A stretch of 42,207 nucleotides of DNA from Spirochaetota bacterium (GTDB lineage: Bacteria; Spirochaetota; Spirochaetia; Treponematales; Rectinemataceae): positions 1-42,207 of the forward strand of contig JAKLFE010000039.1 in NCBI GenBank assembly GCA_022711355.1. Direction: 5' to 3'. Made by a program: the position numbers and the translations under genes. The notes below the pieces were generated by a model. That model was given only the letters and a program-made list of their open reading frames with translations. It had not been told where the DNA came from and ran no database searches. Each line of letters begins with the position of its first letter. The stretch's first letter is position 1. This document shows, piece by piece, positions 13,907 to 22,053 of this stretch.

Positions 13907-14251
13907 ATGTCCGAGCTCAAGGAAATGGTTCAGAAGCTGCTCAAAGGCCTGGACGGCTTCGTCACCAACGTCTCGACGCTCTCCGTCCATACCCTGACGG
14001 GGCAGGTGAGCGCCACCTACGATTCCGCGAAGCTGACCTGGAACATCGTTCCGGATAAGTCGCCGACGGTGAAGGCCTCCACGACGATCAAGTTCGACGG
14101 GGATCTGTTCACGGTCGTCCCGGTCGCCGCCGACGGGAAGCCCGACGCCGACTGGGCCGAGGTCCACAAGAGCGCCGTCGCGATGGCGATCGAGGCGCGG
14201 ACGGCGATGATCCAGGCCCTCTTCGGCCTGGCCTCCAAAGCCGGGCTGTGA
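13907..14251 (+). CDS. Unrecognised protein, first gene of a three-gene operon
   Basis: A 114-residue protein that I cannot assign to a family. An N-terminal helix (ELKEMVQKLLKGLDGF) is followed by a Thr/Val-rich stretch with beta character (VSTLSVHTLTGQVSATYD). Then come TTIKFDGDLFTVVPV and a C-terminal helix (EVHKSAVAMAIEARTAMI). No signal peptide or membrane span is seen, so it is probably cytoplasmic. The start is set by GGGAGG just upstream of ATG 13907. The IKFDGD plus helix module resembles parts of the next two proteins, suggesting tandem duplication of one small domain. The stop overlaps the next start (GTGA). Confidence 0.7.
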   Translation: MSELKEMVQKLLKGLDGFVTNVSTLSVHTLTGQVSATYDSAKLTWNIVPDKSPTVKASTTIKFDGDLFTVVPVAADGKPDADWAEVHKSAVAMAIEARTAMIQALFGLASKAGL

Positions 14252-14526
14252 AACTCGAGAAGCTCGGGCGCGGGCTCCTCGCCTCCTTCCTCGCGCGGGT
14301 CGAGGACGCCTGCAGCCTCACGGCGACGACGGGCTTCGAGGGCACGGGGGGGAGGGCGCTCATCGCGACGAAGCTGCGCTTCGACGCCGACGTCCTGACC
14401 CTCTCCTCGCCCGAGCCGGGGCGGCTCCTCGCGGAGCACCACGCCGCGATCGCGGGCCTGGCCCTCGCGTACCGGGCCGCGAAGCTCCGGGCCATCTGCT
14501 CCTTCCTCAGGGCGATCGCGAGGTAG
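14248..14526 (+). CDS. Unrecognised protein, second gene of the operon (paralogue of the first)
   Basis: A 92-residue protein starting at GTG 14248, overlapping the previous stop. Its order of elements matches the upstream protein: an opening KLGRGLLASFL like KLLKGLDGFV, then a Thr-rich ACSLTATTGFEGTG, then TKLRFDADVLTL like TIKFDGDLFTV, then a closing helix AEHHAAIAGLALAYRAAKLR. By eye the two are paralogues. No enzyme motif is visible. It ends in TAG only 4 nt before the third gene. Confidence 0.65.
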   Translation: MKLEKLGRGLLASFLARVEDACSLTATTGFEGTGGRALIATKLRFDADVLTLSSPEPGRLLAEHHAAIAGLALAYRAAKLRAICSFLRAIAR

Positions 14527-14530
14527 GGGG

Positions 14531-15271
14531 ATGTACGGCCGGCTTTTGGACGCGTTGCGCGGCATAGATACCGGGGAGCTCCTGGCCCCGGAGCTCGCCG
14601 CGCGCGGGAAGGCGGGGCTCGGGGCGATGGAAGGTTTCGAGGTGGAGGCCCTCTTCGCCTGTCTGCGGAGCATCGACGAGGGGATCGCGGCGAGCACGCC
14701 GCGGCTGCGCAGGTTGTCCGCCGCGGTCGGCTCCGCGGCGAGGCGCGCTCGCAAGCGCTCCGCCGCGGCCCCGCCCGGCCTCGAGGAGCTCCGCCTCCTG
14801 GTCGCCGCGACGGAGCGATCTTCGCCGAGGGCCTCCGCGAAAAAGGGGGGCGGGGCCGAGGACGAGGAGGGCTGGGATCCCTTCGAGGTCTTCGAGCGGC
14901 TCTGCGCCTTCGTCGGGAGCCTTTCCGATGCCTTCGCGGGGATCCGCGTCCATCGGGGCGAGGGCCTCCTGGATATCGCGCTGCGCCTGGCCTACGACGG
15001 GGACGCCGACGCGCGCATCGTCTGCAAAGACGCCGCCGGCCTGGCCGAGCTGCCCGGGCTCCTGTCGGAGATCGAGGCCGAGCTGGCGGCCCGCGTCGAG
15101 CGCGCCGCGGTTTCCCTGGAGCTCGCCGGCCGCGCGGCGGAGATCTTCGCCCTGGTGGCGACGATCGTCGCGGCGAATTGGCTGGTCGCCCTCCGCCTGA
15201 TCCTGCGAGCGCTCAAGAAGCTGTACGAGCTCCTGCGGCCCTCTCTGGAGGGCGACGCGGCCGTCGCCTAG
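14531..15271 (+). CDS. Unrecognised 246-residue protein with hydrophobic C-terminal helix, third gene of the operon
   Basis: Predominantly helical, with an Arg/Lys/Ala-rich centre and a charged linker (KKGGGAEDEEGWD, about 99-111). It ends in a hydrophobic segment (AEIFALVATIVAANWLVALR, about 202-221) followed by a basic amphipathic tail (LKKLYELLRP), which suggests membrane association. Residues about 115-200 (IALRLAYDGDADARIV then a long helix) resemble the shared module of the two upstream proteins, although more distantly. The GGGG just before ATG 14531 is only a partial ribosome site. I do not recognise a family. A membrane-anchoring role for the operon is a guess. Confidence 0.6.
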   Translation: MYGRLLDALRGIDTGELLAPELAARGKAGLGAMEGFEVEALFACLRSIDEGIAASTPRLRRLSAAVGSAARRARKRSAAAPPGLEELRLLVAATERSSPRASAKKGGGAEDEEGWDPFEVFERLCAFVGSLSDAFAGIRVHRGEGLLDIALRLAYDGDADARIVCKDAAGLAELPGLLSEIEAELAARVERAAVSLELAGRAAEIFALVATIVAANWLVALRLILRALKKLYELLRPSLEGDAAVA

Positions 15272-15329
15272 GATCCGATCGCCCGGGGCCGCCCCCGTTC
15301 GCCCCCCGCCCGCTGGGAAGGGGCGGGGC

Positions 15330-15373
15330 GCGGGGAGGGGGAACCCTCGTCGCGAGGGTTCTCCCCTCCCCGC
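15330..15373. terminator. Large GC-rich hairpin between convergent genes
   Basis: Arms 15330-15349 and 15353-15373 pair over about 20 bp with a single bulge and a 3-nt loop. The hairpin lies between the end of the three-gene operon and the end of the convergent parvulin gene. There is no T-run directly after either arm (TTTTTT occurs on the minus strand before it). Its position suggests a shared transcription barrier. Confidence 0.55.
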
Positions 15374-15395
15374 AGGACTCCTAAAAAAGTGAGCC

Positions 15396-15674
15396 CTAGT
15401 CCCGCTTGCCGGTGACCTTGATGATGTGGTAGCCGAACTGGGTCGAGACGACGTCCGAGATGGAGCCGACGCCGAGGCCCTTGCAGGCGGACTCGAAGGC
15501 GGGAACCATCTTGCCGGGCCCGAACCAACCGAGGTCGCCGCCCTGGGACTTGGAGGGGCAGGTCGAGAACTCGCGGGCCATGGAGGCGAAGTCCGCCCCC
15601 TGCTTGATCTTGACGAGGAGGGCCTGGGCTTGGCCCCGGTCCTTGACGAGGATGTGGCTGGCTTTCCATTCCAT
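15396..15674 (-). CDS. Parvulin-type peptidyl-prolyl cis-trans isomerase
   Basis: A 92-residue single-domain parvulin (PpiC-like) that speeds proline isomerisation during protein folding. WKASHILVKDRGQAQALL, FASMAREFSTCPSK, GGDLGWFGPGKMVPAFE and TQFGYHIIKVTG are the standard conserved blocks in order. Start ATG at 15674 has CAGGAGG upstream; the longer frame to 15728 lacks support. No signal peptide is seen, so it is cytoplasmic. It is monocistronic and convergent with the unknown operon. Confidence 0.95.
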   Translation of the reverse strand: MEWKASHILVKDRGQAQALLVKIKQGADFASMAREFSTCPSKSQGGDLGWFGPGKMVPAFESACKGLGVGSISDVVSTQFGYHIIKVTGKRD

Positions 15675-15773
15675 GACGAACCTCCTGCGAAGCGCCTCGA
15701 GCATAGCGGAAAGGCGGGGCTCTCGCAATCTCGGCCGGATGGGCCATACTTAGGGCTATCCGAGGAGGTCGCC

Positions 15774-16559
15774 ATGGAGCAGTACCTCTACCTTTCCCTG
15801 ATGCCCGAGGCCCTCGTCGCGTCCATGCTCGGGCCCGAGGACTTCGCCAGTTACTACGCGGTGGGGAGCGCCGGGACGGCCCAGGGCGAGGCCGCCTTCT
15901 TCGAGCTGGACCCGGGCTTCCGCGATCCCGCCTTCCCGATCGAGCGGGCCCTGGCCCGCTGCCGGCCCCACCCGGACGGGAGCCCCAAGCACACGGTCTA
16001 CGTCTCGATCTACCGGGTCCTCGAGCGGCTGCCGATCCGGGCCCTCGGCCGGCTCTTCCTGGTCACCCGGGACGGCCGCTCCCTGGCCCTGTCGCGCGCG
16101 CCCCTGCCCGCGGGGCCGGGGGCGCGGCAGGAGGGGGGGCGGCGCTTCCACCTCTACCACGAGCTCGCCCCGACCCGGCCCGAGGTGGCGAGCAGCCTCG
16201 GGCCCCGCGAGTTCTTCGAGCTGGTCACGGGGATAGGCGGGGACTTCCCGGCCCTGCCGGCCCTCGCCTTCGTCGAGCTGCGCCTGGGCGAGCTCGCCGT
16301 CGACCCGGAGAAGGGCAGCGCGGCGAAGCTGCCCTACGAGGGCCTGGGCCACCTCCGCGCGGTGCTCGCTTCCCTGGCGGGCAAGGAGCTGGCGGTCAAG
16401 ATCTTCGACCGGCGCGGGCCGGCGGCCTTCTCCTTCCGCTCGATCGAGGGAGGGCTCTACGTCGGGGCGGCGGGGGAGGAGCTCCGCTACTATCCGATGC
16501 CCCCCGAGGCGGAGCTCCGCTCGGCCCACCGCGCCTTCTGGAAGTCCGCTAATCTCTAG
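15774..16559 (+). CDS. Unrecognised 261-residue protein with internal duplication
   Basis: No family recognised and no signal peptide. Two halves seem related: residues about 9-52 (LMPEALVASMLGPEDFASYY then GEAAFFELD) and about 130-180 (LAPTRPEVASSLGPREFFEL then ALAFVELRLGEL). Both carry the pattern P-x(3)-VAS-x-LGP-x-x-F. AAKLPYEGLGHLRAVLASLAGKELAVKIFDR and a closing SIEGGLYVGAAGEELRYYPMPPEAEL follow. GAGGAGG 6 nt upstream fixes the ATG. CATACT at 15746-15751 may be its -10 box. Function unknown. Confidence 0.7.
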   Translation: MEQYLYLSLMPEALVASMLGPEDFASYYAVGSAGTAQGEAAFFELDPGFRDPAFPIERALARCRPHPDGSPKHTVYVSIYRVLERLPIRALGRLFLVTRDGRSLALSRAPLPAGPGARQEGGRRFHLYHELAPTRPEVASSLGPREFFELVTGIGGDFPALPALAFVELRLGELAVDPEKGSAAKLPYEGLGHLRAVLASLAGKELAVKIFDRRGPAAFSFRSIEGGLYVGAAGEELRYYPMPPEAELRSAHRAFWKSANL

Positions 16560-16568
16560 CGAGCCTCG

Positions 16569-16650
16569 CCCGGCTGCCTCGCAGTCTGTTGGGACTGCCT
16601 CGAAGCCTGTAGCGCCCTCCTCGACAGCCCGGCTGCCTCGAATCTTGTTG
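16569..16650. repeat. Short degenerate tandem repeats in a non-coding gap
   Basis: CCCGGCTGCCTCG followed by a variable TCTTGTTG-like end occurs at 16569-16591 and 16628-16650 (19 of 23 identical). A partial third version (GACTGCCTCGAAGCCTGTAG) lies between them. The gap 16560-16903 otherwise shows a short AT-rich patch near 16660-16680 and no gene. Confidence 0.4.
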
Positions 16651-16903
16651 CGTACTTCTCTGTTTATAGTGTAAGAATACCTAGGCGCCCTCGCGGAGCG
16701 CGCCTTGTTTCTTCCCATCAGAGGCCCCGGATAGGGAGGTCGGTCGGCCCTGGCATCCGCGACGAGATTTCCGCAGTGCAACACCGTCATGTAAAACACC
16801 GCCCCGGGCTATCGAGCGAGGCGGAGGTTCATATCACGGAAGTCGATATGCGATTCTCAATCCCGCGTACGGCGGGGTGCGGCCGAAAGGCTGGTGGCGC
16901 GCC

Positions 16904-17197
16904 ATGGGCGTACCGAGCGACGACGAGTTCAAGGACTACCTGCGGGGCCTCTTCGAGGGCTACGCCATCTACTTCGATCGGGACCGCGGTCCCTCGACCA
17001 TCATTTTCTACTTCGTGAACGACCTCGACGAGGTCGGCCGGGAGCTCGAGCGGGAGGGGCGTCTCGCCCTGACCGAGCGCGGCCCCGCGTCCCTGCGCTT
17101 CCGCGACGAGGCGGCCGGGGTGGACATCTTCCTGGCCCGGCGGCACGCGATCATCATGGGCATAGCCGAGGCCCGCCCGGGCCCGAAGGGCTCCTAG
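16904..17197 (+). CDS. Unrecognised small protein
   Basis: A 97-residue protein with an acidic N terminus (DDEFKDYLRGLFEGYAIYFDRD) and alternating beta-like strands (STIIFYFVNDLDEV, VDIFLARRHAIIMGIAEA). No family recognised. The start is uncertain: ATG 16904 lacks a ribosome site, and an in-frame GTG at 16877 is possible. Its stop codon overlaps that of the convergent MFS gene in the shared tetranucleotide CTAG. Confidence 0.6.
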   Translation: MGVPSDDEFKDYLRGLFEGYAIYFDRDRGPSTIIFYFVNDLDEVGRELEREGRLALTERGPASLRFRDEAAGVDIFLARRHAIIMGIAEARPGPKGS

Positions 17198-18399
17198 CGC
17201 CCGCGGGCCGCCGCGGTCGAGACCGCGGCCAGGGCGACGAGGGCGGCCGAGCCGCAGCCGAAGAAGACGGGGCCGGCCCCGAAGCGGTCGGCGAGGGCGC
17301 TGCCCGCGATCATGGAAAGCAGGGTCGGCAGGGTCTGGATGGTGGTGTTCGCGCCGTAGACGCGGCCCCGGGTCGAGAGCTCCGTGGCCGCGTCCCGCCT
17401 CGAGTGCAGGAGGAGGGCCGCGACGTAGAGCGCGAAGCTGCCCGCGGCGAGGGCGGCGATGGCGGCCGCGTAGGACCGGACGAGGCCGAGCGAGGCGATG
17501 CAGGCGAAGTGCGCGCCCAGCCCGAGCCCCGCCGCGAGGCGGGGCGGGGCGGCTTTCGCGATCGGCGGGCCGGCGAGGCTGCCGGCGAGGCTGCCGAGGG
17601 CAGCGGCGGTCAGGGCGATCCCGTAGTCGGCGCTCGTCCTGCCGAGCCTGCCCGTCACGAGGACGATGAGGAGGCTCGGCAGGAAGCCGAGGAAGAGGTT
17701 CCTGATCGAGGAGACGCCGACCAGGAAGCGGAGCTCCCTCGAGCCGCGGATCCTCGCGAAGCCCTCGCCGAGGGAGGCGAAGGCCGAGCGGGCCGGGTTT
17801 CCCGCCCCGCCGCCGGGGCCGGCCGCCGCGCCTCCCGGGGCCGGCCCGGAGAGGAGGGCCGCGCTCGCAGCGCAGAGGCAGTAGACGCCGGCGGCGAGGA
17901 GGGTGAGCCCCCGGGTGCCGATCGACCTGGCCAGGATGCCGGCGCAGAGCGGCGCCGCCAGCCTCGCCGCGTTCAGGAGGGCGAAGGCGGCCGCGTTTCC
18001 GCCTAGATAGCCCCCGGTGCGCGAGAGCTGGGTCATGAGGACGGTGCGCGCGTTGCCCATGGTCACGAAGAGCGCCGAGAGGAGGGACCACAGGGCGTAG
18101 AGCGGCCCGAGGCCGCCGAGGAAGGGAAGGCCAAGGGAGAGGAGGGCCGTGGCCGCGGCGGCGGCCGAGATCGCCCGCCTGGCCCCGAAGCGGTCCACGA
18201 GGGCGCCGAAGGCGGGCGAGAGGAGCTTGGGCAGGAAGGTGATGGCGGTGAAGACGCCCACGTTGATCGCCTTCCTCGAGATATCGTAGACTCTGAGCGT
18301 CATGGCGAAGAACAGCACCTCGTATCCGAAAGCCGAGAGGAAGAAGGCCGCCCCGAAGGCCGTCCTATCCTTCGCCCCGATCTCCCCAGCCCCTATCAT
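17194..18399 (-). CDS. MFS family transporter
   Basis: A 401-residue inner-membrane protein with about 12 hydrophobic helices. GALVDRFGARRAIS between the second and third helices is the Major Facilitator loop motif (G-x-x-x-D-R-x-G-R-R). A central loop (SGPAPGGAAAGPGGGAGNPARSA region) separates the two six-helix halves, and GALADRFG echoes the motif near the end. Exporters of this type expel drugs or metabolites. CAGGAGG precedes ATG 18399, and TATAGT at 18423-18428 is a likely -10. It is divergent from a MocR regulator 90 bp away, which probably controls it. Confidence 0.85.
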   Translation of the reverse strand: MIGAGEIGAKDRTAFGAAFFLSAFGYEVLFFAMTLRVYDISRKAINVGVFTAITFLPKLLSPAFGALVDRFGARRAISAAAAATALLSLGLPFLGGLGPLYALWSLLSALFVTMGNARTVLMTQLSRTGGYLGGNAAAFALLNAARLAAPLCAGILARSIGTRGLTLLAAGVYCLCAASAALLSGPAPGGAAAGPGGGAGNPARSAFASLGEGFARIRGSRELRFLVGVSSIRNLFLGFLPSLLIVLVTGRLGRTSADYGIALTAAALGSLAGSLAGPPIAKAAPPRLAAGLGLGAHFACIASLGLVRSYAAAIAALAAGSFALYVAALLLHSRRDAATELSTRGRVYGANTTIQTLPTLLSMIAGSALADRFGAGPVFFGCGSAALVALAAVSTAAARGR

Positions 18400-18489
18400 G
18401 CGGACCTCCTGGTTCGGGGGCGACTATACGGGCCCCGCCGAGCCTCGAACAGGGCCACGATCGGCCCGCGGCGGGGGTGCCGCTTCCTG

Positions 18490-19908
18490 ATGCGCTGGTT
18501 CGCCCTCGACCGCGGCTCCTCCCTGCCGCTCACCCGGCAGATCTACGGCGAGCTCAGCTCGCAGATCCTGGGCGGGGAGCTGCGCGCGGGGGAAAGGCTG
18601 CCCTCGACGCGGGAGGCGGCGGGGGAGCTCGGGGTTTCGCGCAACGTCGTGATGGAGGCCTACGAGCAGCTCGCGGCCGAGGGCTTCCTCCTCGGCATCT
18701 CCGGCGCCGGGACCTACGTCGCCGAGGGCTCCCGCCTCGGCTTTCCCTCCCGCCGGCCGCCGGGGCCGGGCGCCCCAGCCGAGCCCGAGCCCTCCCGCGC
18801 CCCCGGCCGCGAGGAGGGGAGCCGCGCGTGCGCCATAGACTTCCGCCTGGGCCGGCCGGCCCTCGACCTGGTGCCCTACCGGGCCTGGGCGCGCCTGGAA
18901 TGCGAGGCGCGCCTCGGCGCCCCCGTCGAGGCGCTGGGCGGCGCGGAGCCGGAGGGCCAGCCCGAGCTCCGCGAGGCGCTCCAGGCCTATCTCTGGCGCA
19001 GGCGGGGCATCGACTGCCGGCCCGAGCAGATCGCGATCAGCTCGGGGGCCCTCCAGGGCCTGTCGACGCTCGCGAGCCTCGTCCTCGAGCCCGGCTCCCC
19101 GGTCCTCTTCGAGGATCCCGGGCACGTCCTGGCGCGCGAGGCCTTCGCGGCCCGCGGCGCGGCCATCCTGCCGATCCCCGTGGACGAGGAGGGGCTGCGC
19201 ACGGAGCTCCTGCCCCGCGACTCGCGGCCCGCGCTCGCCTTCGTCACGCCCTCGCATCAGTTCCCCCTCGGGGGCTGCCTCTCCGTCCAGCGGCGCGTGG
19301 CCCTCGTCGAATGGGCGCGGGAGGCCGGCTGCCTCCTCGTGGAGGACGATTACGAGAGCGAGTTCCGCTACGACGTCGGTCCGGTCAGCTCCCTCCAGCG
19401 GCTGGATCCCGAGAACGTCGCCTATGTCGGCACCTTCAGCAAGGTCTTCTTCCCCGCCATCCGCCTCGGCTACCTCGTCCTGCCCGAGCGCCTCGTGGAG
19501 GGCTACCTGTCGCGGAGGCGGCTCGCGGACCGCTACGGCGCCCCGCCTCCCCAGCTGGCCATGGCGCGCTTCATCGGGGAGGGCCGGCTCGACAAGCATA
19601 TCGCGAGGATGCGGAGGATCTACCGCGGCCGGCGGGACGCCCTCGTCGGCGCCCTCGAGGCCGCCTTCCCCGGGAGGGCGAGGATACTCGGGCGCGCGAC
19701 GGGGCTCCACGTCGCGGTCCGCTTCGAGGGCCTCGCCTTCGGCCCTCCCCTGATCGAGTCGATCCGGCGCGCCGGCGTGATCCTCCACCCCGTCGAGGAC
19801 TACGCGCTCGTGAAGGGCTCCCACTCGGGCACGGTGGCCATGGGCTATTCCCACCTCGAGGTCGAGGAGATCGAGCGGGGCGTGGCCATCCTGGCGGGGA
19901 TCCTCTGA
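18490..19908 (+). CDS. MocR/PdxR-type regulator (GntR wHTH plus aminotransferase-like domain)
   Basis: A 472-residue transcription factor. Residues 1-75 form a GntR winged helix (LTRQIYGELSSQILGGELR, RLPSTREAAGELGVSRNVV). Residues about 110-470 resemble a fold-type I aminotransferase. The PLP-binding lysine is predicted at K318 in GTFSKVFFPAIRLGYL, with EDDYESEFRYD upstream. MocR proteins sense PLP or amino-containing ligands and often activate a divergent gene, here the MFS transporter. No clear ribosome site precedes ATG 18490. A separate metabolic aminotransferase role is unlikely given the fusion. Confidence 0.93.
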   Translation: MRWFALDRGSSLPLTRQIYGELSSQILGGELRAGERLPSTREAAGELGVSRNVVMEAYEQLAAEGFLLGISGAGTYVAEGSRLGFPSRRPPGPGAPAEPEPSRAPGREEGSRACAIDFRLGRPALDLVPYRAWARLECEARLGAPVEALGGAEPEGQPELREALQAYLWRRRGIDCRPEQIAISSGALQGLSTLASLVLEPGSPVLFEDPGHVLAREAFAARGAAILPIPVDEEGLRTELLPRDSRPALAFVTPSHQFPLGGCLSVQRRVALVEWAREAGCLLVEDDYESEFRYDVGPVSSLQRLDPENVAYVGTFSKVFFPAIRLGYLVLPERLVEGYLSRRRLADRYGAPPPQLAMARFIGEGRLDKHIARMRRIYRGRRDALVGALEAAFPGRARILGRATGLHVAVRFEGLAFGPPLIESIRRAGVILHPVEDYALVKGSHSGTVAMGYSHLEVEEIERGVAILAGIL

Positions 19909-19929
19909 GGAGCCCCGGAGGCCCCGGCC

Positions 19930-21036
19930 CTAGGCCGCCCCGGCCTCCGCGGGCGCGGCGCAGGCGGAGAGGGAGGCGATCCAGCCGGCTTTGCCGCGGA
20001 GGGAGCAGCCCCCGCCGGACTCGGCGAGCTCGCCGTGGCGCTCGCGGATCGAGCGCATGAGGGGCGAGTCGAGGGCCGCGGCGAGGCTCGACGCGGCGGC
20101 GGAGCTGTCGGAGTAGGGGGCGAAGGGGCAGGCCTCCACGGAGCCGTCGGGGGCGAGGTGGATGAAGCCCCGGCCCGCGGCCATGCAGCCGCCGGAGGCC
20201 TCCTCGTCGCCGGGCAGGCGGAGGACGGGGTAGGGCAGGCCCTCGAGGCGGGCGTCGGCGCAGAGCCGGGCGTGGAGCTCGGGCCCGAGGGCGAGCTCCT
20301 CGGTGCCGGGGGCGGCCGGCACGTACTCGACGAGGAAGAGGGCGGCCGCGCCGAGGCGGTCGATCCGCTCGAGGAAGGCCGGCGAGAGGACGGTCTCGAA
20401 GTTGCGCGAGCTCAGGGTGATGGAGATGCCGAAGCGGGCTCCCCGCTCGCGCAGGGAAGCGGCGGCGCCGAGGACCGCCTCGTGGACTCCCGAGCCGCGG
20501 CGCGCGGCGGTGAAGGCCGGCTCGCCCTCGATGCTGAGGACGGGGACGAGGGAGCCCTCGGCGAAGAGCTCGAGCCAGGACGCGTCGATCAGGGTGCCGT
20601 TGGTGAAGACCGGCAGGACGAGGCCGCCGAGGCCGGCGGCGCCCTCGAGGAGGCCGCGGCGGAGGAGGGGCTCGCCCCCGGCCACCATGACGGCTCCGAC
20701 GCCGAGCGCCACCGCCTCGCGGAAGAGCTCGAGGAAGCGCTCGTCGGAGAGCTCGGGCGAGGGCTCGCCCTGGGGGCGGAGGGCCTTGGCGTAGCAGCCC
20801 GCGCAGTCGAGGTTGCAGCGCCGGGTGACGCTCGCGATGAGGATGGGGGGGACTATCCGCCCGGCGCGGGCCGCGGCCTCGCGGCGGAGGGCCTGGCGGC
20901 GCTGGAAGGCAAGGCGCGGCAGGGCCCAGGCGGCCCGGGCCGGCGAGCCGGGGAGGGCGTGGCCCCCCCGCGCGAAGGCGCGCTTGCAGAAGTCCATGAT
21001 CTGGAGGTCGAAGGAGGGGATGGCGGTAGCGTCCAT
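19930..21036 (-). CDS. Radical SAM protein with C-terminal Cys-rich (SPASM-like) region
   Basis: A 368-residue enzyme. CNLDCAGCY gives the [4Fe-4S] cluster cysteines C74, C78 and C81, and MVAGGEPLLR is the SAM-binding GGEP motif. The core spans about 65-270. The C-terminal part has further cysteines (SGGCMAAGRGFIHLAPDGSVEACPFAPYS and GGGCSL), the pattern of SPASM-type auxiliary cluster regions used in peptide or cofactor maturation. The Gly/Asp run around it (IHLAPDGSVEACPF) is typical. No precursor peptide gene is evident next to it. AAAGGAGT precedes ATG 21036. The reaction is unknown. Confidence 0.9.
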   Translation of the reverse strand: MDATAIPSFDLQIMDFCKRAFARGGHALPGSPARAAWALPRLAFQRRQALRREAAARAGRIVPPILIASVTRRCNLDCAGCYAKALRPQGEPSPELSDERFLELFREAVALGVGAVMVAGGEPLLRRGLLEGAAGLGGLVLPVFTNGTLIDASWLELFAEGSLVPVLSIEGEPAFTAARRGSGVHEAVLGAAASLRERGARFGISITLSSRNFETVLSPAFLERIDRLGAAALFLVEYVPAAPGTEELALGPELHARLCADARLEGLPYPVLRLPGDEEASGGCMAAGRGFIHLAPDGSVEACPFAPYSDSSAAASSLAAALDSPLMRSIRERHGELAESGGGCSLRGKAGWIASLSACAAPAEAGAA

Positions 21037-21187
21037 GTCGCTACTCCTTTGAGGTGGCGTTCGGCTGCCCTGTACGGCGCTGCCGTCCCGGGCCTCGCGG
21101 CCCCGGAGCGCGCCCCTCCCCGAAGGCGGGGGGCGCGGTTGCGCATAATATACCGCCTCGAGCGCCCATCGTCAGCCCGAATTCTCG

Positions 21188-21216
21188 TCGACAGGCCGCG
21201 GGGGCCGGGTTATGAT
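21188..21216 (+). promoter_or_regulatory. Promoter of the alpha/beta hydrolase gene
   Basis: TCGACA (21188-21193), 17-bp spacer and TATGAT (21211-21216). The leader is about 27 nt and carries CAGGAGG 5 nt before the ATG, so this gene uses a conventional ribosome site. Confidence 0.65.
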
Positions 21217-21250
21217 CCCTTCAGCATCGCCGCCGCCCCAGGAGGATCGC

Positions 21251-22000
21251 ATGAGCCGCCGAGCCATCCTGTCCCTCGTCGCCCTCGCCGCGTCGTCCCT
21301 CGCCGCCGCCGGGCCGGCCTTCGCCGCGGAGACGGCGAGCTTCCCCGCCGCCGACGGCCTGGTCGTGAGCGCCGACCTCTACCTGGCCCATCCGGAGACG
21401 GCGCCCTTCGTCATCCTCTTCCACCAGGCCGGCTACAGCCGTGGCGAGTACCTCGAGATAGCCCCCCGGCTCAACGCCCTGGGCTTCAACGCGATGGCCG
21501 TAGACCAGCGCTCGGGGAGCGGGGTCAAGGGCCTGCCCAACCAGACCGCGGCCCGGGCCGCGGCGGCCGGTAAGCCGGGGGGCTACCTCGACGCCCTGCC
21601 GGACATGGCCGCGGCCATCGCCTACGCCCGGGCCGGCCTGGCCCGCGGCAAGCTCATCCTCTGGGGGAGCTCCTACTCGGCCTCCCTCGTGATCAAGATC
21701 GCGGGCGAGGATCCCGCCTCCTGCGACGCCCTCCTGGCCTTCTCCCCGGGGGAGTACTTCGGGAAGTCGGGCTTCATCGCCGCGAGCGCCGCGGGGGTCA
21801 GGGTCCCGGCCTTCCTGACCTCCTCCCGCTTCGAGCTGGGCTCCTGGGCCCCCATCCTCGAGGCCATGCCCTCGCCGGGCAAGGTGGGCTTCGTCCCGAA
21901 GGTCTCGGGCATGCACGGCTCCTGCGCCCTCTGGTCCTCGACCCGGGGCAACGAGGAGTACTGGGCGGCGGTCGAGGCCTTCCTGGCGGGGCTCAAGTAG
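21251..22000 (+). CDS. Exported alpha/beta hydrolase (dienelactone hydrolase-like)
   Basis: A 249-residue protein with a signal peptide (MSRRAILSLVALAASSLAAA, cleavage probably after AFAAE or nearby), so it acts in the periplasm. The alpha/beta hydrolase fold is shown by FVILFHQAGYSRGEY, the nucleophile elbow LWGSSYSA (G-x-S-x-S) and a late histidine in SGMHGSCALW. The substrate is not apparent: dienelactone hydrolase or acyl esterase-type reactions are typical for the family. ATG 21251 is chosen over an upstream frame start because of CAGGAGG and the signal peptide. Confidence 0.85.
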   Translation: MSRRAILSLVALAASSLAAAGPAFAAETASFPAADGLVVSADLYLAHPETAPFVILFHQAGYSRGEYLEIAPRLNALGFNAMAVDQRSGSGVKGLPNQTAARAAAAGKPGGYLDALPDMAAAIAYARAGLARGKLILWGSSYSASLVIKIAGEDPASCDALLAFSPGEYFGKSGFIAASAAGVRVPAFLTSSRFELGSWAPILEAMPSPGKVGFVPKVSGMHGSCALWSSTRGNEEYWAAVEAFLAGLK

Positions 22001-22053
22001 GGCGGCCGCGGAGGCCGCGCCGCGGGGCCGAAGCGGGCCCGCGGCGATGCTCC

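Noticed and set aside
16569..16650. Possible CRISPR array in the 16.6-kb gap
   Set aside because: Only two imperfect 23-bp repeats with irregular spacing, and no cas genes anywhere in the window.
5450..16857. Identical 14-mer CGATATGCGATTCT in the hsdR leader and at 16844-16857
   Set aside because: A single 14-base match within 42 kb is expected by chance, and the flanks do not align convincingly.
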